The notes beneath the pieces are model-generated. The model did no database searches and was not told where the DNA came from. It worked only from the letters and a program-made list of their open reading frames with translations. The translations under genes were made by a program, and so were the position numbers. DNA of 64,000 bases, taken from the NCBI GenBank assembly GCA_937974175.1, contig CALJIG010000035.1:1-64000 (forward strand), written 5' to 3'. Positions within the stretch are counted from its first letter, which is position 1. Each line of letters starts with the position of its first letter. This document shows positions 17,976 to 26,611 of this stretch, piece after piece. This stretch comes from an uncultured Ignavibacteria bacterium. Its GTDB lineage: Bacteria > Bacteroidota > Ignavibacteria > Tepidaquicellales > Tepidaquicellaceae.

Positions 17976-18995
17976 ATGAGAGCATTAGTATTAGAGAGAA
18001 TTGGAAAGCCTGAAGACTTAAAAGAAAATTTAGTCGTTAAAGAAATCGAAAAACCTCTTCCGAAAGAAAATGAAGTTTTAGTAAATGTAAAATATGCTGC
18101 GCTTAATCACCGCGATTTATTTATCACTCAGGGATTATATGCAGGAATAAAAGCTCCGATTATATTAGGTTCAGACGGCGCAGGAGTTATTGCAGATGAT
18201 AACGGTTCTGTTTTTAAAGAAGGTGATGAAGTTATAATTAACCCGACTATTGACTGGGCAAGTGGTAATGATAAAAGTGAGGATTTTCAAAATAAAAATT
18301 TTAAAATACTCGGTCTGCCTGATAACGGAACTTTAGCTGAATATGTTTGCATCCCTGCAAAAAATGTTTATAAAAAACCGGTTCATTTAAGTTTTAGAGA
18401 AGCAGCAGCAATTCCTCTTGCCGGACTCACGGCTTACAGAGCATGTTTTGTTAAAGGCAATATCTCTAAAGGTGATAATGTTTTGATTACCGGAATCGGC
18501 GGAGGAGTCGCAACGTTCGCTTTGATATATTCTCTTGCTGCCGGAGCAAATGTATTCGTTGTTTCAGGCACACAAGAAAAAATAGAATTTGCCATAAGAC
18601 ACGGTGCTATCGGGGGCATCAATTATAATGATGATAATTGGGAGAAACGGTTCAAAGAAATTCATCCTAAGATAAATATAGTTATTGATGGTGCAGGCGG
18701 AGAAACATTGGCTAAATGTCTTGATATATGTACTGAAGGCGGTACGATTGTTTCTTACGGTGCAACATCAGGAGCTGTTAAAAATTTTGAAATGAGAAGA
18801 ATATTCTGGAAGCAGTTAAAGTTGTTTGGGACTACCATGGGCTCCGATAAAGATTTTTTAGTTATGTTAACTTTTATAGAACAGAATAAAATCATTCCAA
18901 TTATTGATAAAGAATTTGATTTAGAAAACGGAGCAGATGCATTCTTTCGAATGAATAGAAGAGAACAGACAGGGAAAATAATTGTGAAAATTTAA
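17976..18995 (+). CDS. MDR-family oxidoreductase lacking zinc ligands
   Basis: A 339-residue medium-chain dehydrogenase/reductase. The GroES-like N-terminus has LNHRDLFITQG where zinc alcohol dehydrogenases carry a catalytic Cys, and the structural four-Cys cluster is missing, so it is more like the zinc-independent quinone oxidoreductases. The nucleotide-binding fold has GIGGGVATFAL near residue 172. NAD(P)H use is expected; the substrate is unknown. It begins 1 base after xth. Confidence 0.88.
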   Translation: MRALVLERIGKPEDLKENLVVKEIEKPLPKENEVLVNVKYAALNHRDLFITQGLYAGIKAPIILGSDGAGVIADDNGSVFKEGDEVIINPTIDWASGNDKSEDFQNKNFKILGLPDNGTLAEYVCIPAKNVYKKPVHLSFREAAAIPLAGLTAYRACFVKGNISKGDNVLITGIGGGVATFALIYSLAAGANVFVVSGTQEKIEFAIRHGAIGGINYNDDNWEKRFKEIHPKINIVIDGAGGETLAKCLDICTEGGTIVSYGATSGAVKNFEMRRIFWKQLKLFGTTMGSDKDFLVMLTFIEQNKIIPIIDKEFDLENGADAFFRMNRREQTGKIIVKI

Positions 18996-19028
18996 AGACA
19001 AATGTCTTGATTATTTGGACAAATGTCT
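18995..19028. promoter_or_regulatory. Two operator-like palindromes upstream of the Xre/RES genes
   Basis: AAGACA-AA-TGTCTT (18995-19008) is a perfect inverted repeat; GACA-AA-TGTC (19018-19027) is a shorter one. Their centres are 21 bp apart, about two helical turns, so both would face the same side of the DNA. Placement directly before an Xre-type antitoxin gene fits autoregulation by the antitoxin. Palindromes are seen; binding is inferred. Confidence 0.7.
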
Positions 19029-19035
19029 TTATATT
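19007..19035 (+). promoter_or_regulatory. Candidate promoter of the Xre/RES operon
   Basis: TTGATT at 19007-19012 and TATATT at 19030-19035 have a 17-bp spacer, a good fit to a sigma-70 promoter. The second palindrome lies inside the spacer. Transcription would begin around 19042, at or beside the GTG start at 19041, so the mRNA may be leaderless. Confidence 0.5.
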
Positions 19036-19040
19036 GAATT

Positions 19041-19478
19041 GTGGAAAAGGAAAAGAACAAATATCAAAAGGAAAAAATAATAACAGAGTACAGCCTTGAA
19101 ACTTCAGACTTACCCAGCATTGTTGCAGAATCAGGGGCAGGGGTTTATGCCTCTACCTTCTTCGATTTCGCCGACGCTTCAGGGTACTCAAAAGATATAC
19201 TGGCTAATATGTTAAATATCTCTGTTAAAACTTTAATGCGCTACCGAAATAGCCGAACCCGAATGAATCCTCAAAACAGCGAACATCTCATAAAGTTGTT
19301 TGCATTATATCGAAAAGGTATTCAGGTTTTTAATAGTATTGTTTCCTTTAATAGATGGCTTGAAAAACCAGCTTACGGCTTAGGCGGAAATACTCCATTT
19401 AACTACTTAAATACTATCTCAGGAATTGATTTAATACTCGAAGAGCTTACAAAAATTGAGTACGGAGATTTAGCTTAA
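19041..19478 (+). CDS. Xre/MbcA-ParS family antitoxin (RES-Xre system)
   Basis: The 145-residue protein has a helix-turn-helix region (about 48-80, SKDILANMLNISVKTLMRYR) and a C-terminal toxin-binding MbcA/ParS/Xre domain (DUF2384; AYGLGGNTPFNYLNTISG). It neutralises the adjacent RES toxin and probably represses the operon through the two upstream palindromes. The start is GTG at 19041. The RES gene follows after 3 bp, the standard antitoxin-toxin order. Confidence 0.93.
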   Translation: MEKEKNKYQKEKIITEYSLETSDLPSIVAESGAGVYASTFFDFADASGYSKDILANMLNISVKTLMRYRNSRTRMNPQNSEHLIKLFALYRKGIQVFNSIVSFNRWLEKPAYGLGGNTPFNYLNTISGIDLILEELTKIEYGDLA

Positions 19479-19481
19479 ATA

Positions 19482-19931
19482 ATGCTTGTCTACAGAATTT
19501 GTCTGGAAAAATGGTCGAAGGAATTAACGGCTTTGGGAGCAGGAGGAAGATGGAATTCTAAAGGAAGATTTGTAATCTATACAGCTGCTACAAGAGCATT
19601 AGCTTGTCTTGAAAATATTGTTCACAGAAGCGGCGAAGGACTTAATAATAATTTTAAAGTACTGACAATTGAGATTCCGCCCCCAGTAAAAATAAGTGAA
19701 ATCCGTGTTAACAGTCTTTCCAAAGATTGGTATGAATTTGCAAAATATAGTTACTGCCGAAATATTGGAGATGAATGGATTACAAAAAATGAAACAGCGA
19801 TTCTGAAAGTACCGTCAGCTATAATTCCTGCTGAAAGTAATTACCTGATTAACCCTTCTCATAAAGATTTTAAAAAGATAAAAATCTTAAGATGTGAAGA
19901 TTTTAATTTTGATCCAAGAATTAAATCTTAA
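19482..19931 (+). CDS. RES-domain toxin
   Basis: A 149-residue RES toxin, a family known to deplete NAD+ and arrest growth. GGRWNSKG (Arg23 onward), Tyr33, the LACLENIVH block with Glu44, and VPSAIIPAESNYLINP with Ser112 are the family's conserved elements, all present, so it looks intact. It follows the antitoxin by 3 bp. A DUF2007 gene follows after another 3 bp and may be carried on the same transcript. Confidence 0.93.
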   Translation: MLVYRICLEKWSKELTALGAGGRWNSKGRFVIYTAATRALACLENIVHRSGEGLNNNFKVLTIEIPPPVKISEIRVNSLSKDWYEFAKYSYCRNIGDEWITKNETAILKVPSAIIPAESNYLINPSHKDFKKIKILRCEDFNFDPRIKS

Positions 19932-19934
19932 CTT

Positions 19935-20231
19935 ATGATTTCTGCTTTTGTATCAAATAATAATTCATCCTTTCTCATAGCAAAATCTTTGCTGGAAAAA
20001 GAAAATATTCCGTTTATTCCTAAAGGGGAAAATTTAGCAGGACTTGAATATACTTCTTTTGAAATTTTTGTTAGAGAGGAAGATTTTGAACGAGCTAAGA
20101 TTCTAGTCTCAGAGATTGAGGAGAGTAATGTTCATTTGCATGAAAAATACAATAAAACACACAATCCGTTTTTCGGAGTATTAGTTATAGCCGGTATTCT
20201 AATTTCAGTTGCGCTTCTGTTTGTTTTATGA
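19935..20231 (+). CDS. DUF2007-like small membrane protein
   Basis: 98 residues: an N-terminal ferredoxin-like fold of the DUF2007 (putative signal-transducing) family, with FLIAKSLLEKENIPFIPKGEN and EIFVREEDFERAKILV, then a C-terminal membrane helix (about 77-97). The topology suggests a cytoplasmic domain tethered to the membrane. It lies 3 bp after the RES toxin gene in the same direction, giving a three-gene operon. Its link to the toxin system is unclear. Confidence 0.75.
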   Translation: MISAFVSNNNSSFLIAKSLLEKENIPFIPKGENLAGLEYTSFEIFVREEDFERAKILVSEIEESNVHLHEKYNKTHNPFFGVLVIAGILISVALLFVL

Positions 20232-20251
20232 TTATGGTTAAGAGGTGGTGA

Positions 20252-21778
20252 TTAATTATAGTGTTTTGTGCTTTCCCAAATTTCTTTTAAATTTACCTTT
20301 GGTTTCCTTGCTATAAAAATTGGCATGTTATCTTCATAAGGCATTGAATATTTATTTGATGTTGTATCTACCTGAACTATCTCATCAAATATCTGTTTAT
20401 TTTCTTCGTAATCCCCACCCACTATAATTAAAGTAATTAAGGAATCTCTTCGTTCTTTTCCCCATATATAATGGTTATTATGTCCGCATAAAACCTCGGG
20501 TAAATTATATTTTTTCCCATAGTAATTTATTGCACCGGCTTCTCCATAATTTTGTACAAAGATACCAGTATATTTTTTTTCATTTTCAGGAATAGAATTA
20601 TATGCTTTTATAACTTTATCCGTCATATCTTCCCAGCCAAATCTATCAGCGTAGAACTGGGGAAGAATACCTTGTTTATGTTTTTCGGAACTACCGGGTT
20701 TTACACCTAGAAAATTTTGGTAAGCAATAAAATTATCCGGACTTAAAACCGGAACTACCATTGGTATTATTATAAGTCCTAAAAGAAAAATTACTACCGG
20801 GATTGCAAACTGAGTTCTGCTCAGATTTTTACGCTCAAAAAATTTTGTTACAACAACTGAACCGATTGTAATTAATACCGGATAAAGCCCCTCTAGATAA
20901 TATGGCTTAGCTTTATTTACCGAGAATAATATAAAACTTATCAAAAAAATAAATGCAATCATCCTGTATTTTTTCATAAAGAAAAATAGGAGGGATATAA
21001 GTGCAGTTACCCTTAAAATAAAATTTATCGGACCGAAATCCGTTATCTGAGATATTACAAATGCAGGGAAAGAAAAATCTGCATTTTTATATTTTGCAGC
21101 ATTTGTAATAAACAATTGTGTAGCAAAGTCATTTTGAATATTCCAAAGGAGATAGGGTATAAATGATAAGAATATTATGGCAGCTCCTGACCAAAAATAT
21201 TTTGATTTGAAAATCACACGTTCTTTTGAAATCAACATTGCAGCAAAAACTGAAACGAGAAATATTATTATGCCTACTTTATTATTAAAACCTACTCCTG
21301 CAATGATTCCGAAATAAATCCAGAGTTTATTGTTTGATGAGTTTATAATCCGAAGTAAAATATAGAATAGCAAAGTCCATATAATAATCTCCCAGGAATT
21401 CATTGAGTAATATCCAAAGTTTGCCAGATTTACGGGAATGAAAATTATACAAACTAAAGCTAAATATAATGAATATTTATTGCCGCCAACTTCATTATTA
21501 ATTAATGCGCAAATGTAAAACAAAGAAGCACCGAGAAATGCAGGTATTATTCTTATCGATAACTGAGAATCACCGAAAATTAAGGTCCATATTTTGAGAA
21601 TTAAGACAGAAAAGGCTGGATGATCAACATAGCCAAAAGATAAATGCCTGGCGCAATCTAAATAATAAAATTCATCTCTGAAGATGGGATAATTTAAGCC
21701 TGCGATTAGTTGAAACAAAAAATATATTGTGGAGAAAACGTAAACTTCTTTGGGAATTTCTGAAAGAAGTTTTTTCAT
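20252..21778 (-). CDS. Family 39-type membrane glycosyltransferase
   Basis: A 508-residue integral membrane protein with many hydrophobic helices in the first 350 residues and a soluble C-terminal part. The first periplasmic loop motif FRDEFYYLDCARHL, followed by GYVDHP, matches the catalytic Asp/Glu region of ArnT/PMT (GT39) enzymes that use polyprenyl-phosphate sugars. The acceptor (lipid A, protein or polysaccharide) cannot be told. It converges with the DUF2007 gene and is followed upstream by DUF948 and YtxH genes on the same strand. Confidence 0.85.
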   Translation of the reverse strand: MKKLLSEIPKEVYVFSTIYFLFQLIAGLNYPIFRDEFYYLDCARHLSFGYVDHPAFSVLILKIWTLIFGDSQLSIRIIPAFLGASLFYICALINNEVGGNKYSLYLALVCIIFIPVNLANFGYYSMNSWEIIIWTLLFYILLRIINSSNNKLWIYFGIIAGVGFNNKVGIIIFLVSVFAAMLISKERVIFKSKYFWSGAAIIFLSFIPYLLWNIQNDFATQLFITNAAKYKNADFSFPAFVISQITDFGPINFILRVTALISLLFFFMKKYRMIAFIFLISFILFSVNKAKPYYLEGLYPVLITIGSVVVTKFFERKNLSRTQFAIPVVIFLLGLIIIPMVVPVLSPDNFIAYQNFLGVKPGSSEKHKQGILPQFYADRFGWEDMTDKVIKAYNSIPENEKKYTGIFVQNYGEAGAINYYGKKYNLPEVLCGHNNHYIWGKERRDSLITLIIVGGDYEENKQIFDEIVQVDTTSNKYSMPYEDNMPIFIARKPKVNLKEIWESTKHYN

Positions 21779-21803
21779 ATCTCTTGTTTAATTGGTGAAA
21801 GTA

Positions 21804-22409
21804 TTAATCTTCCATTTGAATTTTTCTTCTGAGTTCATTAAGCTCGGCATTGATATTATCAAGCTCGGAATATTCAGAAGTATTTTGCGGTGTGTATTTT
21901 TTGTGTTTTGATAAATAGCTTGTATCATAATCAATGTCATATTCATCGTTTTCTTTGCTATCATGCTTTACTGTTGTTCTGTTTTTTATTGCATCGATAA
22001 AAACTTTAACGCCTTTAACAATTCCATTGTATGAAGCCACAGTTTCAAGTACAGGCGCGCCGACTTTTACTCTTACATCATCAACCAGATCTGTTACTCT
22101 CTGAACTGTATCTTTTACATTATCAGCGGTGTTGGTAAGTGTATTCGTTACAGTATCTAAAGTTTTTGTAACTGTATCCATATTTTTATCAACAGAATCT
22201 GCTATTCTGTTTGCAGTGCTCAGAAACTTGTCAGCATCAACAATTAATGGTTCTGCCTTTTTCTTTAAATCTACTACATCGTCAGAAAGCGCTTCTATTT
22301 TTTCTGCAAGAGCTTTTATAAGTTTTATTAGAACTGCAACAAATCCTATTAATACACCAATGGTGAGGATTTGCAAAATTACTGATATTATTATGAATGT
22401 ATCTGCCAC
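21804..22409 (-). CDS. DUF948-like membrane-anchored coiled-coil protein
   Basis: 201 residues: an N-terminal membrane helix (about 6-30) and a long heptad-like region (35-125) with repeated VTKTLDTVTNTLTNTADNV-type motifs, as in DUF948 proteins. The tail is polar. It lies downstream of the YtxH-domain gene in the same direction, and the two families often co-occur in general-stress loci. Function is not known. Confidence 0.75.
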   Translation of the reverse strand: MADTFIIISVILQILTIGVLIGFVAVLIKLIKALAEKIEALSDDVVDLKKKAEPLIVDADKFLSTANRIADSVDKNMDTVTKTLDTVTNTLTNTADNVKDTVQRVTDLVDDVRVKVGAPVLETVASYNGIVKGVKVFIDAIKNRTTVKHDSKENDEYDIDYDTSYLSKHKKYTPQNTSEYSELDNINAELNELRRKIQMED

Positions 22410-22428
22410 TGTGAGGTAAGTTTAATTT

Positions 22429-22453
22429 GCCTGATTACACTATGCAATCAGGC
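22429..22453 (-). terminator. Hairpin between the YtxH and DUF948 genes
   Basis: GCCTGATT (22429-22436) and AATCAGGC (22446-22453) form a perfect 8-bp stem with a 9-base loop. There is no long T tract, so it may be a weak terminator or an mRNA-processing/stability hairpin within the operon. Confidence 0.5.
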
Positions 22454-22470
22454 AGATTAATTAAAAAATA

Positions 22471-22896
22471 TTAAGCTTGCTGCTGTTTTGTTTTTTCGTC
22501 TTTGTATGCATCAACTCCGGCTTTAACTGCATCTTTTAAATGCTGTGTTTCATTGGAAATTTTTTCTTTTGTTGATTCCAATGTTGAAGATGCCTTTGAT
22601 TTTGCATCATTAAGAATCTGATTGGCATCGTCAATCAAAGAACTTGCTCTTTGCTTAGCTTGAGAAATTACATCCTGAGCCTTTACTTTTGCTTCGTTCA
22701 TGTAATCATTTGCTTTAGTTCTTGTAACTTCCCAGTACTCCGAAGCGTCATCAACTAACTCATCTTTTTTGATTTTGATATCGGCACGTAATTCTTTACC
22801 GCTTTTTGGTGCATAAAGCAAAGCAATTGCTGCTCCGATTGCGCTTCCGGCTAAGAAACCTACCATTAAACCTTTAGCCATTTTGTTGTCTTCCAT
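22471..22896 (-). CDS. YtxH domain-containing protein
   Basis: 141 residues: GLMVGFLAGSAIGAAIALLYAPKSGKELR is the YtxH signature, a Gly-rich membrane segment, followed by a long amphipathic helical tail with repeated lysine-rich blocks resembling LEA-like stress proteins. A clear ribosome-binding site (AAGGAGA) lies just before the ATG. It is upstream of the DUF948 gene. A role in envelope or desiccation stress is inferred from the family only. Confidence 0.85.
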   Translation of the reverse strand: MEDNKMAKGLMVGFLAGSAIGAAIALLYAPKSGKELRADIKIKKDELVDDASEYWEVTRTKANDYMNEAKVKAQDVISQAKQRASSLIDDANQILNDAKSKASSTLESTKEKISNETQHLKDAVKAGVDAYKDEKTKQQQA

Positions 22897-23051
22897 TGTA
22901 TTTCTCCTTAGTTAAGTTTACGTTCACTGCCCATTTCAGATAATAATCTAAAATAAGTATTGAACCTTGTTTAAAAATAGTGATATAAATAGCTTAAATC
23001 AATTTATATTACTGTTATTTGTTATACGTTTTTTGATACTTTTAGTTCAAT

Positions 23052-24536
23052 TTACCGTACATATTTGTGTTTTACTCCAATTGGGAAATACTCTGAATCC
23101 CCTGCTCTTCGTAATTCTATGAGCGGCATTTGATGTTCGGCCGGTACATAGTTTTTATACTCACTGTTTATATGCAAGATTGATGCCAAGATAGACTCTC
23201 CAATGGCACCACTTTTTTCATCAGTAACTTCACCTTCCGGAACTAACTCCACAGTGATTTTGAACCTCAGATTTTTATCATCAGTCTCTATAATCTCCAT
23301 AACATATTTTCCTGTTACAAAGTTTTTCACCCTCGCTGACTCCAATCCAATTGCTACATTTTCAGGATAAATATTCGCTCCAAAATACGATAAAGTGAAC
23401 ATACTTCTGCCAAAAACGTACACAAACGGCATATTTCGAATCACTAAATCCGGATACTCATTTTGCAATTCTTTCAGAACATCAAACCCATTCTTATTTA
23501 AAATCTCAATCAACTCATCAAAAGAATAAATTCCGCCATCGTCGTTTATGTGATATCTTATCAAAGGAATTCCGTTATCTCCTGTAAAAAGCAGTGTGTT
23601 TTCATGCTGCTCAAAAAATCTGCTGAACGGGTCATACTGACATAAGCTTGACAAACGTGACTGACCGAAGACCTCTTTTGTCAGTTCCGGACGCTTTGAA
23701 AAGAACTTTCTTATCTTAATGCTTAGCGGAGTTTCATTTGCAAGCACTCCTGCATCAGCAGTACCATACAATGATGAGAAAGAGGTTAGTTCGTCTTTTA
23801 TCCCTAATCTATCACTCATCAAACTTCGCCATTCCTCAGAAAAACTTTCCCCTGCCATTACTAATTTATTGTCAAATTTCTTCCAGTCAATTCCTCTTGA
23901 AATTCCTGTATCAACTACATCTTTCAAGAAAGGAGGATAGCCAAACAGAATTACTCTTTCAAAATTTCCTGCAAAGTCTTTTATTACTCTTAATATCTCT
24001 TCCTTATTATTTCCCGGAGTTACAAGTGTTAGCTTATATCCCTTCATTGATAAATGCCTCACACAATTAGTTGTGAACATTCCGCCTACCCAAGTTCCTA
24101 ACGGAAAACATATAACGCACAGATTTGAATCTGCCATCGGAACAAAACACTCGGTCAATATCTGTTCAAATCTTTCCGATATATTTATCTCATCCTGAGC
24201 ATCTCTCATCCAGAATGTCGGCACTCCGGTTGAGCCGGAAGACACTGAAATGAAATCAAGATTTGAAATGTCTCCCCCTCTGCAAGTCTCAGGTATTGGA
24301 TATTTCTTTATATAATTCTCTTTATTTATTAATGGAAGTTTCTGGAAATCACTTAGTGACTGAATTGAGGAAATGTCAACATTGTTTTCAGCTAAAAATT
24401 CTTTGTAGGCAGGAACTGTCAGCGCTGTTTTATAAAATAAGTCCAATACATGCTGCTCAAGATTATCTGTATTGATTCTATTGAGATGTGTATTTAAATC
24501 AGCAGATAGAATTGAATTTAAATCAATTTTTTTCAC
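23052..24536 (-). CDS. PaaK-like phenylacetate-CoA ligase family protein (AMP-forming)
   Basis: A 494-residue ANL-superfamily enzyme. The phosphate-binding loop is VSSGSTGVPTFW near residue 97 and the C-terminal half has VFGRSMFTLSYFGANIYPENV, similar to phenylacetate/coenzyme F390-type ligases. It would activate an aryl or other carboxylic acid as acyl-AMP. No other phenylacetate genes are nearby, so the substrate is open. It lies between lpdA and the YtxH gene and is preceded by a terminator for lpdA. Confidence 0.8.
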   Translation of the reverse strand: MKKIDLNSILSADLNTHLNRINTDNLEQHVLDLFYKTALTVPAYKEFLAENNVDISSIQSLSDFQKLPLINKENYIKKYPIPETCRGGDISNLDFISVSSGSTGVPTFWMRDAQDEINISERFEQILTECFVPMADSNLCVICFPLGTWVGGMFTTNCVRHLSMKGYKLTLVTPGNNKEEILRVIKDFAGNFERVILFGYPPFLKDVVDTGISRGIDWKKFDNKLVMAGESFSEEWRSLMSDRLGIKDELTSFSSLYGTADAGVLANETPLSIKIRKFFSKRPELTKEVFGQSRLSSLCQYDPFSRFFEQHENTLLFTGDNGIPLIRYHINDDGGIYSFDELIEILNKNGFDVLKELQNEYPDLVIRNMPFVYVFGRSMFTLSYFGANIYPENVAIGLESARVKNFVTGKYVMEIIETDDKNLRFKITVELVPEGEVTDEKSGAIGESILASILHINSEYKNYVPAEHQMPLIELRRAGDSEYFPIGVKHKYVR

Positions 24537-24577
24537 TATACTTCTTTTATTGTAATGAAAATTGCAATGAAAATAAA

Positions 24578-24610
24578 AAACGGCATCCTACTATATATAA
24601 GATGCCGTTT
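24578..24610 (-). terminator. Rho-independent terminator of lpdA
   Basis: AAACGGCATC (24578-24587) and GATGCCGTTT (24601-24610) form a perfect 10-bp stem with a 13-base A/T loop. On the minus strand it is followed by a T tract (24580-24571), directly downstream of lpdA. Confidence 0.88.
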
Positions 24611-24630
24611 ATAAATTTAGAAAATACAAA

Positions 24631-26034
24631 TTAAATGTTAATTGCTTCGCCATAAGCAACGCCTGCTGCTTCAAGTACTGATTCGCTTAAGCTCGGGTGA
24701 GCATGGATGGTTCTGATAATTGATTCGCCTGTTCCTTCCAATGATTTCACCATTACAAGCTCGGCTATCAATTCCGTAGCTTCGTTACCTACAATATGCG
24801 CGCCTAAAAGCTCATCATACTTTGCATCGAATACTAACTTCACCATACCGACTGTCTCCCCTGCTGCGCGTGATTTTCCGTTTGCAGAGAATGGAAACTT
24901 ACCAATCTTCACTTCGTATCCGGCTTCCTTAGCTTTTGCTTCTGTCATACCGACTGAACCTACTTGCGGCTGGCAGTAAGTATTTCCGGGAACGTTATCA
25001 TAATTTATATCAGGAGCATGAAGTCCCTTTATTTTCTCAATACAGTTAACTGCTTCTGATGATGCAACGTGAGCGAGCGCAGGTTTCATTGTTTCATTTA
25101 TGCAGGATACATCACCTATAGAGTAAATTCCATCTACATTTGTTTTGTAATTTGAATCTGTGTTGATTCTGTCTTTGAATGTCTTAACTCCGATTTCTTC
25201 GAGTCCCAGATTTTCAATATTTCCTTTTATTCCGATAGCAACCAATACTACATCTGATTCAATTTCTTCATTTGCCTTACCTGAGATTTTCGTAATAACT
25301 TTATCACCTTTTACTGTCACAGATTCTGTTTTCGTTTCAGTGAATATTTTTATACCGCTTTTCTTGAACTCTCTCGCAACCACATCTGAAATTTCTTTAT
25401 CTTCAACAGGTAAAATTGTTGGCATCATTTCAATGATTGTTACTTCCGTTCCGAAGCTTCTGTAGAAATATGCAAACTCGCAGCCGATTGCTCCGCTTCC
25501 CACGATTGTCATTCTCTTAGGTAATGATTTTGTAATCATCGCTCCTGTAGATGACATTACTTTTTCTTCATCGAATTTTAAATCACCTAAACTTCTTGCT
25601 CTTGCGCCTGTTGCGATAATTGTATGTTTGGATTTTATCTGTTCGCTCTTGCCTTCTTTATTGGTAATGGTTATCGTTTTATCTTTATTAAATTTTGCAG
25701 AGCCTTCAAGTACGGTAATCTTATTTTTCTTCATTAAATATTTTACACCTTTTTCAGATGTATCTGCAACACCACGTGATCTTTGAATGATTGCAGGAAA
25801 ATCGAAGCTTGAGTTTTCTACATTCAGTCCGTATTCTTTTAAGTGTCCTATTTTATTTTGCAATTCAGCGCTTTTAAGTAATGCCTTTGTAGGGATGCAT
25901 CCCCAGTTTAAGCACACTCCGCCGAGCCTGTCTCGTTCTACAATGGCAGTTTTAAAACCAAGCTGCGAAGCTCTTATTGCAGCTGTGTAGCCGCCGGGTC
26001 CGCTGCCTATAACAGTTACGTCAAATTCTTGCAT
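24631..26034 (-). CDS. lpdA: Dihydrolipoyl dehydrogenase
   Basis: E3 component of 2-oxoacid dehydrogenase complexes and the glycine cleavage system: it reoxidises dihydrolipoamide with NAD+. The 467-residue protein has the FAD motif GSGPGGYTAA at 10-19, redox-active Cys41 and Cys46 in GGVCLNWGCIPTK, the NAD-binding GSGAIGCEFA near 180, and the C-terminal HAHPSLSE with the catalytic His and Glu. E1 and E2 genes are not in the window. A strong terminator follows. Confidence 0.95.
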   Translation of the reverse strand: MQEFDVTVIGSGPGGYTAAIRASQLGFKTAIVERDRLGGVCLNWGCIPTKALLKSAELQNKIGHLKEYGLNVENSSFDFPAIIQRSRGVADTSEKGVKYLMKKNKITVLEGSAKFNKDKTITITNKEGKSEQIKSKHTIIATGARARSLGDLKFDEEKVMSSTGAMITKSLPKRMTIVGSGAIGCEFAYFYRSFGTEVTIIEMMPTILPVEDKEISDVVAREFKKSGIKIFTETKTESVTVKGDKVITKISGKANEEIESDVVLVAIGIKGNIENLGLEEIGVKTFKDRINTDSNYKTNVDGIYSIGDVSCINETMKPALAHVASSEAVNCIEKIKGLHAPDINYDNVPGNTYCQPQVGSVGMTEAKAKEAGYEVKIGKFPFSANGKSRAAGETVGMVKLVFDAKYDELLGAHIVGNEATELIAELVMVKSLEGTGESIIRTIHAHPSLSESVLEAAGVAYGEAINI

Positions 26035-26132
26035 GATATATTTTTATTGTATTAAATTATTGGATTTAAATATTAGAACAATTAATTTACGAATATCGTT
26101 TTTCACATTAAAGGAATAAGAAAATATATAAT

Positions 26133-26531
26133 ATGAAAGAATGTAAATTCTGTAAGATAGCTGAGGGGCAACTTCCTTCATACAATTTATACGAAGATGA
26201 AAAATTTTTCGCATTTCTGGATAGAAGTCCGATACAGGAAGGGCATTTTATAATAATTCCTAAAAAGCACTCCGAATACATTTTTGATTTGGAAGAACCT
26301 GATTACACGGAACTCATGAAGCTTGCCAAAAAACTTTCCGCAAAATTAAAGGAAGCAACAAAGACAAAGAAAATCGGACTTGCAGTAGAAGGCTTCGGTG
26401 AAGACCACTTACACATTCACTTGGTGCCTTTGCAGCAATTGGGAGACTTAGATCCTTGCAAACATAAAAGAGCAATGGATGACCATTTACAGATGCTTCA
26501 TAAAAAGCTGCTGCCTTTCTTCAATTCATGA
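26133..26531 (+). CDS. HIT family protein
   Basis: A 132-residue histidine-triad nucleotide hydrolase/transferase. The triad is HLHIHLV (His92, His94, His96). The N-terminal CKFC (Cys4, Cys7) and a downstream His46 suggest the zinc site common in this subgroup. It probably hydrolyses purine nucleoside phosphoramidates or related dinucleotides. Divergent from lpdA; an AAAGGA stretch lies upstream of the ATG. Confidence 0.9.
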   Translation: MKECKFCKIAEGQLPSYNLYEDEKFFAFLDRSPIQEGHFIIIPKKHSEYIFDLEEPDYTELMKLAKKLSAKLKEATKTKKIGLAVEGFGEDHLHIHLVPLQQLGDLDPCKHKRAMDDHLQMLHKKLLPFFNS

Positions 26532-26584
26532 AATTCAATATGTAAAAATTTCTAACGTTCATATAATTTTGTAATGTATTATTA

Positions 26585-26611
26585 TTAACCATACCCCAAG
26601 TGTATGGTTAA
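26585..26611 (+). promoter_or_regulatory. Perfect hairpin covering the start codon of the K+ channel gene
   Basis: TTAACCATAC (26585-26594) and GTATGGTTAA (26602-26611) form a 10-bp perfect stem with a 7-base loop. The ATG of the next gene (26604-26606) is inside the 3' arm. The mRNA would sequester its own start codon, which suggests translational control. It could instead be a protein-binding palindrome in the DNA. Confidence 0.65.

Noticed and set aside
19041..20231. Genomic island around the RES-Xre genes
   Set aside because: No integrase, tRNA or attachment repeats flank it, and base composition resembles the neighbours.
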